A stretch of 7,101 bases of DNA from Sedimentisphaerales bacterium (lineage in GTDB: Bacteria; Planctomycetota; Phycisphaerae; Sedimentisphaerales; SM23-30): NCBI GenBank assembly GCA_030640865.1, contig DAOWIP010000570.1:1-7101 (forward strand), read 5' to 3'. Below, in pieces: positions 1 through 5,055 of the stretch. Below the pieces are notes generated by a model, which saw nothing but the letters and a program-made list of their open reading frames with translations, was not told the origin of the DNA and searched no databases. Every line of letters starts with the position of its first letter. The first letter of the stretch is position 1. A program made the translations under genes and the position numbers.

Positions 1-776
1 ACATCGAACGACAGATGCCCAACGTGCAGAAAATGAAACTGCTCGGCGCAGAAGTAATTCCGGTAACCGGTTCCAGCGGCACCCTGAAGGACGCGATAAA
101 TGACACTCTTCGCTACTGGACAGCGCATGTAGATGATACCTTTTATTTGTTCGGCACAGTAGCGGGGCCACATCCGTATCCGATGATAGTAAGTCATTTT
201 CAGAAAGTCATCGGCGAAGAAACCCGCGGGCAGTGTCTGGAAAAACTGGGTCGGCTGCCCAGTGTGGTGGCGGCATGCGTGGGCGGAGGCAGTAACGCGA
301 TCGGAATATTCGCAGCGTTTATCAACGATAAGGATGTTCGCCTGGTGGGTGTGGAGGCGGCTGGGTATGGGCTTGATACCGATAAGCATGCCGCGACTCT
401 GCAAAAGGGTTCCGTCGGCGTTCTGCACGGGGCGCAATCATACCTTCTGCAGGATGAAAACGGACAAGTACATGAATCGCATTCGGTAAGCGCAGGACTG
501 GATTATCCCGGCGTAGGTCCCGAACACAGCTATCTGAAAGAGATCGGGCGGGCGGAGTATGTCGGTGCGACCGATGAGGAAGTATTGGATACGTTTTTGT
601 TTCTGACACGCGGCGAAGGGATATTCCCGGCTTTCGAAAGCTCGCACGCAGTGGCCTGGGTGCTGGCGCAGGCTGGTAAGTTTAAGAAAGATGACATTAT
701 CGTTATCAACCTCAGCGGCCGAGGCGATAAGGATGTTGACGCATTTATCAAATATCGACCGGAAGTGGCGCAGTGA
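1..776 (+). CDS. trpB: Tryptophan synthase beta subunit, C-terminal part (5' end outside window)
   Basis: TrpB condenses indole with L-serine to give L-tryptophan, using PLP, in the cytoplasmic alpha2-beta2 complex. The frame is open from base 3 (IERQ, then [17 protein letters not shown]), so the first ATG at 15 is internal and about 257 C-terminal residues are present out of roughly 400 usual for the family. Visible family signatures are [10 protein letters not shown], the PLP-phosphate loop GGGSNA (bases 282-299), the serine/indole-site segment [13 protein letters not shown], the [14 protein letters not shown] segment, and the terminal NLSGRGDKD that holds the serine contacting the PLP pyridine nitrogen. 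The Schiff-base lysine lies upstream, outside the window. No frameshift or missing motif is seen. trpA follows after 138 bases, so the two are probably co-transcribed although not tightly coupled. Identity is secure; only the 5' end is unknown. Confidence 0.97.
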   Translation, partial: IERQMPNVQKMKLLGAEVIPVTGSSGTLKDAINDTLRYWTAHVDDTFYLFGTVAGPHPYPMIVSHFQKVIGEETRGQCLEKLGRLPSVVAACVGGGSNAIGIFAAFINDKDVRLVGVEAAGYGLDTDKHAATLQKGSVGVLHGAQSYLLQDENGQVHESHSVSAGLDYPGVGPEHSYLKEIGRAEYVGATDEEVLDTFLFLTRGEGIFPAFESSHAVAWVLAQAGKFKKDDIIVINLSGRGDKDVDAFIKYRPEVAQ

Positions 777-914
777 ATATTTTTTAACCACGAAGCGAAC
801 ATTCAACATCGAACGCCGAATTAAAGAAATATTGAATAAAGAAAAATTGCACATCGGATAGAAAACCGCGTGGGGTAAGACCCCACCCTACAAGACTAAT
901 ATTACGGATAAATT
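777..914. other. trpB-trpA spacer
   Basis: These 138 bases contain no credible ORF. The first half is AT-rich, with ATTCAA at 801-806 and TTGAAT at 832-837 as a weak inverted repeat. The second half carries the 34-base dispersed repeat listed separately (861-894). I see no T-tract terminator and no convincing promoter, so read-through from trpB into trpA is the simplest expectation. Confidence 0.6.
861..894 (+). repeat. Dispersed hairpin repeat, copy 1
   Basis: This copy contains a perfect 7-bp stem with a 3-base loop: GTGGGGT (870-876), AAG, ACCCCAC (880-886), followed by CCTACAAG. The whole 34-base unit matches the reverse complement of 7031-7064 at 30 of 34 positions (mismatches at unit positions 6, 20, 30 and 31), so it is a real repeat and not a chance hairpin. 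It lies between trpB and trpA and has no T-tract, so it is not a standard intrinsic terminator. It could be a REP-like element affecting mRNA stability; that role is inference. Confidence 0.85.
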
Positions 915-1703
915 ATGAGAAGTTATAAGGATGTATTTAGCGAGAATGATCGGGCGGCGATGATACCTTTTTTCGTATTGGGCGATCCGGACCAGGAACG
1001 GTCGCTGGAGCTTATCAAGACGGCTATCGATGCCGGCGCGGATATACTGGAACTGGGTATTCCGTTCAGCGATCCGATAGCTGACGGGCCGACGATACAA
1101 AGGGCCGACATCCGCGCATTGGAAAACGGTATAACCTGCGCCGGCGCCTTTGAGATAATTAGCCAAATTAAGGAGTACCGCGACATCCCGATCGGTTTGT
1201 TGATGTACTACAACCTTATCTGTCATTACGGCAAAGAAAATTTTTATCGCGACGCGGCCGCGGCGGGCGTCAACAGCGTACTGGTAGCGGACCTTTGCGT
1301 CGATGACGCCGAAGAGATAAGTGAACTGGTCGAGCAAAACAAACTCGAATCGGTTTATATGGTAACACCCAACACCAGTGCCGAACGCAAAAAAAGAGTA
1401 GCCGAGTTGTGTACCGGATTTATCTATACAGTCGCGGTGCTGGGCGTAACCGGCGCGCGGGCGGAACTGGGTGAATCGATTGTACCACTGATACAATCAC
1501 TAAAAGAACTGACCGAAGTACCGGTCTGTGTTGGCTTCGGCGTCAGTAAGCCGGAGCATGCCAGGCAATTAGCTCAGGCGGGGGCAGATGGTGTAATCGT
1601 AGGCTCGGCGGTGATCAATATTATCGAAAAGAACCTTACCGCGGCCGATTACGGCAGGGCCGAACTGGCTGAATTCATTCGTACTATGCGGTCGGTGTTA
1701 TAA
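915..1703 (+). CDS. trpA: Tryptophan synthase alpha subunit
   Basis: TrpA cleaves indole-3-glycerol phosphate to indole and glyceraldehyde-3-phosphate and passes indole to TrpB. At 262 residues it has the normal length for this TIM-barrel family. Both catalytic acids are present: Glu46 in LELGIPFSDPIADGPTIQ (E. coli Glu49) and Asp57 (E. coli Asp60). The mobile loop GVTGAR is at 177-182, and the phosphate-binding turns GFGVS (207-211) and VGSAV (around 229-233) are intact. The loop after beta-strand 4 reads ADLCVDDAEE (125-134) where many homologues have PDLPPEE, a modest divergence near the subunit interface. The ATG at 915 is the first start after an in-frame TAA at 909-911. The ribosome-binding site is weak, with only GGA at 906-908. 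The last codons and stop (1681-1703) lie in a sequence repeated 70 bases downstream, next to the methyltransferase start. Confidence 0.97.
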   Translation: MRSYKDVFSENDRAAMIPFFVLGDPDQERSLELIKTAIDAGADILELGIPFSDPIADGPTIQRADIRALENGITCAGAFEIISQIKEYRDIPIGLLMYYNLICHYGKENFYRDAAAAGVNSVLVADLCVDDAEEISELVEQNKLESVYMVTPNTSAERKKRVAELCTGFIYTVAVLGVTGARAELGESIVPLIQSLKELTEVPVCVGFGVSKPEHARQLAQAGADGVIVGSAVINIIEKNLTAADYGRAELAEFIRTMRSVL

Positions 1704-1708
1704 GAATC
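1681..1708 (+). repeat. Direct repeat, left copy (end of trpA)
   Basis: This 28-base stretch covers the last trpA codons and the TAA stop. It recurs at 1751-1778 with 24 of 28 identities; the final 18 bases, GTCGGTGTTATAAGAATC (1691-1708), are identical. The copies are offset by exactly 70 bases. Confidence 0.9.
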
Positions 1709-1732
1709 ATAGTCTGAAAATGAGAATAAGAG

Positions 1733-1749
1733 GCAGGCGAGACGCCTGC
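1733..1749. repeat. Short-loop hairpin between the direct repeats
   Basis: GCAGGCG (1733-1739), AGA, CGCCTGC (1743-1749) forms a perfect 7-bp stem with a 3-base loop. This is the same geometry as the hairpin at 870-886, with a different stem sequence. It lies in the 42-base segment separating the two direct repeats. The sequence after it (GGTACTTTAAA) has only three consecutive Ts, so it is a poor terminator. It may belong to a REP-like family; copy number cannot be judged from one window. Confidence 0.75.
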
Positions 1750-1750
1750 G

Positions 1751-1778
1751 GTACTTTAAAGTCGGTGTTATAAGAATC
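1751..1778 (+). repeat. Direct repeat, right copy (leader of the methyltransferase)
   Basis: This is the second copy of 1681-1708. It ends 4 bases before the methyltransferase ATG. The TAA copied from the trpA stop falls at 1771-1773, in frame with the methyltransferase, and blocks any upstream start. Confidence 0.9.
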
Positions 1779-1782
1779 TCCA

Positions 1783-3492
1783 ATGAGCATAGCACGTCTG
1801 TCAAGAGATCGGAAGCGACAACTGGGCCAGTACCTGACGCCCGAAAGCACTGCCGTGGCAATCGTAAAGAAGCTGAAGCTTTCTCCCAATGCACGCGTCC
1901 TCGAACCATCCTTTGGTAAAGGGGCTTTCATTTTCCCAATACTTGATTCGTTTGCCTCTGTACTTCCACGCAACGAATTCCTGGAATGGTGTGCTACACA
2001 CCTTTACGGCTGTGAGATTGACAAAAAAGCATACAGCGAATTCACTGAGGCCTGGCGCTCCCGCAGCCTGGGCGATGTGCCGAGTGGCCTGGAACTATGC
2101 GATTTCTTCACATGGCTTCCTCCGGCATTTGACAGAACAATAGCCACAGACCGGCAGCGGTACTTTTTATCCTCTCGTGAGTACTTTGATCTGATAATCG
2201 GCAATCCGCCATTTGGCGGGAGTATAGAGCCTACCATTCAGGATGAACTCGACGCTATATTCGGAATGCGCGACGGCAAGAAAATCAAAAAGGAAACATA
2301 CGCCTTTTTTATTGTCAAGAGCATAGACCTTCTGAAACCCGGCGGACAGCTTGTCTTTATCTGTAGCGACACACTTTTGACCATCGCGACTATGACGGGA
2401 CTCCGCAGTTGGCTCCAGAACAACTGTGATGTTCACATATCAGAGGTGCCCGGTACCTTCTCCGATACCAATCAGAATATGTTGATTCTTACACTCACAA
2501 AACAGCATGTCAGGCCTACCCATATCACTGTTTTCGAAAAAACGGTTTCGCTGGAACACATTGAGACCACACCGAATTTGAGTTGGCGGATAGATGCCGA
2601 TCTCGCGAAATACTTTACCGAAATGACTATAGGCGACAAGATGGTGGCGACATCGGGCATGACCATCGGTAATAATAAGCTGTTCCTGCGGCAGATTGTA
2701 GATGGCAGAATCGAAGAGCCATACGAATTTGCCTATACCGAGGAAAAGATCACGCTTGAGCGAGAAATCGAGAGAGCGCGGCTCGGCAAACTATCTCAAC
2801 GTCGGATCAGTCAAGTGAAGGATCTCGAGGAACGAGGAGCAACAGAAAAGGGGATCGTATGGAAGCAACTGGAAACTCCGAAGTGCATTACTATCCCACA
2901 TAAGGAGTACTGTTATTACAACAAGGTTACCTCGCAAATTATCTATGCCGAGCCCGAATGGGTGATTTTCTGGCGGGATGACGGGGACTACGTTTATACG
3001 TTCAAGAAGACGGGGAATTGGTATCTGCACGGCGTTGGCGGGATGAAGTATTTCGGTCGCGAAGGTCTGTCGTGGGCACTCATAGCGCATCGGCTGTACG
3101 CACGTTACCTGCCGTCAGGCTTTATTCTGGATAGTGGGGCGCCATGCGCGTTTCTGCGGAATGGAGTTGATCATGACGAACTCTTTTTTATTCTCGGCTG
3201 GGCTCTTACGGATACCTGTAACCGCATTCTGAAAAATGTCCTCAACCATACGAGGAATATCCAAAGCAAGGACTTCGAACGTCTTCCATATCCTGTATGG
3301 GTTTCCCCGGAATGCAAACACAAAGCGGTTATGGCAATCAAGGATATGTTGGCCAAAGTTAGGGCCGGCCAGAACTTCTCTTTCAAAAGCAAGGAGATCG
3401 GAGCACTCAACAGGCTATACGAATGGCAGGAAGGGCAAATAACCGAAGTCGCCGTAAACAGGAAGACTCCACGACAGTTGACATTCTTCTGA
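1783..3492 (+). CDS. N6-adenine DNA methyltransferase, gamma class (Eco57I/TaqI-like), apparently orphan
   Basis: This predicted S-adenosylmethionine-dependent enzyme would methylate the exocyclic N6 of adenine at a specific DNA site. Motifs appear in gamma-class order: motif X GQYLTP (15-20), SAM-binding motif I LEPSFGKGAF (40-49), catalytic motif IV DLIIGNPPF (136-144, NPPF at 141-144), then KPGGQLVFICSDTLL (185-199). Residues of roughly 280-545 form a target-recognition region ending in NHTRNIQSKDFERLPYP, typical of TaqI-like C-terminal specificity domains. Only 14 residues precede motif X, so there is no N-terminal nuclease as in true Eco57I fusions. No restriction gene lies beside it, so it is probably solitary, though a distant partner is possible. 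The start at 1783 is fixed by the TAA at 1771; no clear Shine-Dalgarno is seen. The protein ends in QLTFF, resembling a sliding-clamp-binding peptide. Target site unknown. Family is secure; the orphan role is inferred. Confidence 0.9.
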   Translation: MSIARLSRDRKRQLGQYLTPESTAVAIVKKLKLSPNARVLEPSFGKGAFIFPILDSFASVLPRNEFLEWCATHLYGCEIDKKAYSEFTEAWRSRSLGDVPSGLELCDFFTWLPPAFDRTIATDRQRYFLSSREYFDLIIGNPPFGGSIEPTIQDELDAIFGMRDGKKIKKETYAFFIVKSIDLLKPGGQLVFICSDTLLTIATMTGLRSWLQNNCDVHISEVPGTFSDTNQNMLILTLTKQHVRPTHITVFEKTVSLEHIETTPNLSWRIDADLAKYFTEMTIGDKMVATSGMTIGNNKLFLRQIVDGRIEEPYEFAYTEEKITLEREIERARLGKLSQRRISQVKDLEERGATEKGIVWKQLETPKCITIPHKEYCYYNKVTSQIIYAEPEWVIFWRDDGDYVYTFKKTGNWYLHGVGGMKYFGREGLSWALIAHRLYARYLPSGFILDSGAPCAFLRNGVDHDELFFILGWALTDTCNRILKNVLNHTRNIQSKDFERLPYPVWVSPECKHKAVMAIKDMLAKVRAGQNFSFKSKEIGALNRLYEWQEGQITEVAVNRKTPRQLTFF

Positions 3493-3581
3493 GTCTGCAA
3501 ATGGCGACGTATTGTAACTGTCTTTGATATAAGCAGTTATAGGTATGTGTGGTTATCGTAAAAAAAGTAGCGAAAAAAGAC

Positions 3582-3609
3582 TTGCCAAATCGCAAAATAA
3601 TGTCATAAT
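3582..3609 (+). promoter_or_regulatory. Predicted sigma70-type promoter for rplU
   Basis: A -35 box TTGCCA (3582-3587, 5 of 6 to TTGACA) and a -10 box CATAAT (3604-3609, 5 of 6 to TATAAT) are separated by 16 bases. TGT immediately before the -10 gives an extended -10 (TGn). Transcription would start near 3616, about 30 bases before the GTG. This is the best promoter match I found in the window. Confidence 0.7.
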
Positions 3610-3631
3610 CGTTCGTTTCTATGTATAAACT

Positions 3632-3637
3632 AAGGAG
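3632..3637 (+). promoter_or_regulatory. Ribosome-binding site deciding the rplU GTG start
   Basis: AAGGAG lies 8 bases before the GTG at 3646, which is ideal spacing. An ATG at 3641 is only 3 bases away and opens just a 5-codon frame (stop at 3656-3658), so GTG is the L21 start. Confidence 0.8.
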
Positions 3638-3645
3638 TTGATGAC

Positions 3646-3963
3646 GTGTACGCGATAATAGAAGATGGCGGTAAGCAATATAAAGTGCAGCAGGGCGATA
3701 AGGTTTGTGTTGAATTGAAGGATTTGCCTGAAGAACAGCAGAGCCTGGAGTTCGACAGGGTGCTGTTTTATAAAGATGATGAGACGACGCTGGTGGGTCA
3801 GCCGCTGGTGGAAGGGACAAAGGTCGTCGGGAAAGTGAACGGAATTGCGCAAGGGCCGAAACTGTATCCGTCGCAATATCAGCGGCGGAAGAACTCACGA
3901 CGGCGAATCGGGCATCGGCAAAAGTACCTGGAGGTGGAGATAACCGAGATTGTGCGGGAATAG
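3646..3963 (+). CDS. rplU: Large-subunit ribosomal protein L21 (bL21)
   Basis: bL21 is a small 50S protein that binds 23S rRNA. The 105-residue length is normal. The N-terminus MYAIIEDGGKQYKV and the C-terminal GPKLYPSQYQRRKNSRRRIGHRQKYLEVEITEI region, with the basic RRKNSRRR and invariant-looking HRQ, are family hallmarks. The GTG start is chosen because AAGGAG sits 8 bases upstream and because the next in-frame ATG is absent near the conserved N-terminus. A good promoter precedes it and a strong terminator follows, so it looks like a monocistronic unit. In many bacteria rpmA (L27) comes directly after rplU; here it does not, and must lie elsewhere. Confidence 0.97.
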   Translation: MYAIIEDGGKQYKVQQGDKVCVELKDLPEEQQSLEFDRVLFYKDDETTLVGQPLVEGTKVVGKVNGIAQGPKLYPSQYQRRKNSRRRIGHRQKYLEVEITEIVRE

Positions 3964-3991
3964 TATGGCTGAACAGTATGTAGAATGATCT

Positions 3992-4027
3992 AAAGCCCGA
4001 TTTGCCATTGGTAAATTGGGTTTTTTT
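3992..4027 (+). terminator. Rho-independent terminator after rplU
   Basis: The 5' arm AAAGCCCGATTTGCC (3992-4006) pairs with GGTAAATTGGGTTT (from 4010), with a few G-U pairs and an ATT loop. The stem runs into seven consecutive Ts (4021-4027). It lies 28 bases after the rplU stop and only 18 bases before the lptB start. Confidence 0.88.
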
Positions 4028-4045
4028 GGGGGCAGGTAAGCCAGT

Positions 4046-4801
4046 ATGGATATGGTGCTATTGGAAACTAAGGGCCTGGTGAAGCGATATTCCGGCCGAA
4101 CAGTTGTTGATGGGGCCTCTATTGTCGTGCACGAACGGGAGATTGTGGGGCTTCTGGGCCGAAACGGGGCGGGGAAAACAACTACGTTTCGCATGACCAT
4201 CGGAATGGTTACGCCAGATGGAGGGACTGTCGTCTTCGAGGGCCGCGACATATCAAAAATGCCGATGTACCAGCGTGCCCGGCTGGGAATGGGGTATCTT
4301 TCGCAGGAACCCAGTGTTTTTCAACGGCTCACAGTTGAACGAAACCTGCTGGCGATCCTCGAGACGATGAGCCTGACACGGCGAAACCGGCACCGCCGGG
4401 CCAATGAACTGATAATTCAATTCGGCCTGAACCATGTACGACGACAGCAGGCACGACTGCTCAGCGGCGGTGAAAGACGAAAACTCGAGATCGCCCGGGC
4501 ACTGGTAACAAATCCATCGCTGATTCTGCTGGATGAACCCTTCAGTGGGGTGGACCCCATCGCCGTGGAAGACCTGCAAAAAGAAATCTACCATCTGCAG
4601 GATAAAGGCATCAGTATTTTAATAACCGACCATAACGTGGAACGCACTCTGGAAGTTGTCAATCATGGGTATATAATAAATGAAGGAAAAGTTATGGCGT
4701 ATGGTGAGCCGAAAGAACTCATTAACGATCCACTGGTCCGCAAGGCCTACCTGGGGCACACCTTTCAAGGCGATGAGTTTGACAAACAACGAAGCAGGTA
4801 A
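4046..4801 (+). CDS. lptB: LPS export ABC transporter ATP-binding protein LptB
   Basis: LptB is the cytoplasmic ATPase of the LptB2FGC complex, which extracts lipopolysaccharide from the inner membrane and drives it across the Lpt bridge to the outer membrane. The 251-residue protein has all ABC motifs: Walker A GRNGAGKTT (38-46), Q-loop Gln87 in YLSQE, signature LSGGE (139-143), Walker B ILLDEP with Asp163 and catalytic Glu164, and H-loop His196 in ITDHNVE. The stretches RARLGMGYLSQEPSVF, FSGVDPI and LITDHNVERTLEV separate LptB from generic branched-chain amino acid ATPases. Arg39 replaces the usual proline in GPNGAGKT, which should be tolerated. ATG 4046 is preferred over ATG 4052 because AGGT (4034-4037) is 8 bases upstream. 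lptA, lptC and rpoN, common neighbours elsewhere, are not beside it. A terminator sits directly in front, so its promoter is unclear. Confidence 0.93.
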   Translation: MDMVLLETKGLVKRYSGRTVVDGASIVVHEREIVGLLGRNGAGKTTTFRMTIGMVTPDGGTVVFEGRDISKMPMYQRARLGMGYLSQEPSVFQRLTVERNLLAILETMSLTRRNRHRRANELIIQFGLNHVRRQQARLLSGGERRKLEIARALVTNPSLILLDEPFSGVDPIAVEDLQKEIYHLQDKGISILITDHNVERTLEVVNHGYIINEGKVMAYGEPKELINDPLVRKAYLGHTFQGDEFDKQRSR

Positions 4802-4852
4802 TGGTCAGTTAAAATGATTTCACTGGGTTCAATGCCAACGATTATACAAGAA

Positions 4853-4877
4853 CACCTTTCTGAAATACAGAAAGGTG
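4853..4877. repeat. Hairpin 1 of the array
   Basis: A perfect 10-bp stem with an AAATA loop. CCACCTAATTGG follows, so there is no U-tract. It could still stabilise the lptB mRNA 3' end, about 50 bases downstream of the stop. Confidence 0.8.
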
Positions 4878-4896
4878 CCACCTAATTGGAATACCA

Positions 4897-4942
4897 TGCT
4901 TAAGCTTGCTTATGCTTTGCATAAGCTATGCGTAAAGCATGC
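4897..4942. repeat. Hairpin 2 of the array (two-part stem)
   Basis: The inner stem is GCTTATGC, loop TTT, GCATAAGC (8 perfect bp). The outer arms CATGCTT and AAGCATG (7 perfect bp) are joined to it through an internal loop. TGCCACCCG follows. Confidence 0.75.
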
Positions 4943-5021
4943 CACCCGATGAGCCATCCACCTCGAAGACTCGGTGGCTGCCACCCAACGTTTGGCAAAC
5001 CCTGAATAATTAAACTGACCA

Positions 5022-5055
5022 GTAGTACACGGAATAAAACCGTTGGTTTAAGTAG
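5022..5055 (+). other. Leader of cdaA
   Basis: The 34 bases before the cdaA start contain a small hairpin, AAACC-GTT-GGTTT (5037-5049), and no recognisable Shine-Dalgarno. A TTGGCA at 4992-4997 could be a -35 box, but no acceptable -10 is spaced with it. I therefore cannot place the cdaA promoter. Confidence 0.45.

Larger units (their letters stand above)
3493..3645. other. Methyltransferase-rplU spacer
   Basis: These 153 AT-rich bases carry no gene. A weak 6-bp inverted repeat (TAACTG at 3515-3520, CAGTTA near 3534-3539) follows the methyltransferase stop, without a convincing T-tract. The 3' half holds the rplU promoter and ribosome-binding site. Confidence 0.6.
4802..5021. repeat. Array of three hairpins bounded by a 9-bp inverted repeat
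   Basis: TGGTCAGTT (4802-4810, right after the lptB stop) and AACTGACCA (5013-5021) are perfect inverted ends. Between them lie three stem-loops. The first is CACCTTTCTG/CAGAAAGGTG (4853-4862 and 4868-4877), 10 perfect bp. The second is GCTTATGC-TTT-GCATAAGC, with an outer CATGCTT/AAGCATG stem. The third is an imperfect stem around 4952-4979 (AGCCA/TGGCT). Each is followed at once by TGCCACC (4876-4882, 4940-4946, 4979-4985). No ORF or T-tract is present. It resembles a BIME- or MITE-like non-coding repeat cluster; mobility is inference, and no target-site duplication is visible. Confidence 0.75.

Noticed and set aside
322..854. Long minus-strand ORFs opposite trpB
   Set aside because: They lie wholly or mostly antisense to a clearly conserved gene and have no recognisable domain or start signal. 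The same holds for minus-strand ORFs opposite trpA, the methyltransferase, lptB, cdaA and cdaR.
1783..1825. N-terminal nuclease domain in the methyltransferase (Eco57I-type fusion)
   Set aside because: Motif X begins at residue 15, leaving no room for a nuclease, and no PD-(D/E)xK-like region is evident in the C-terminal part.
3478..3483. TTGACA at the end of the methyltransferase gene as a promoter
   Set aside because: The nearest -10-like sequence (TATTGT, 3510-3515) is 26 bases away; the promoter at 3582-3609 is far better.
3486..3506. Similarity between the sequence after the methyltransferase stop (AGTCTGCAAATG) and that after trpA (AGTCTGAAAATG, near 1711), as ends of an inserted element
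   Set aside because: Only about 11 bases agree with no extension either side, and neither end shows further repeat structure; chance is likely.
3965..3988. Seven-codon ORF MAEQYVE after rplU as a truncated rpmA or leader peptide
   Set aside because: It has no similarity to the L27 N-terminus, no ribosome-binding site and no run of regulatory codons.
4802..5055. Possible CRISPR array because of repeated TGCCACC units
   Set aside because: Only a 7-base tag is shared, the spacing is irregular (64 and 39 bases), the stems differ, and no cas gene is nearby.
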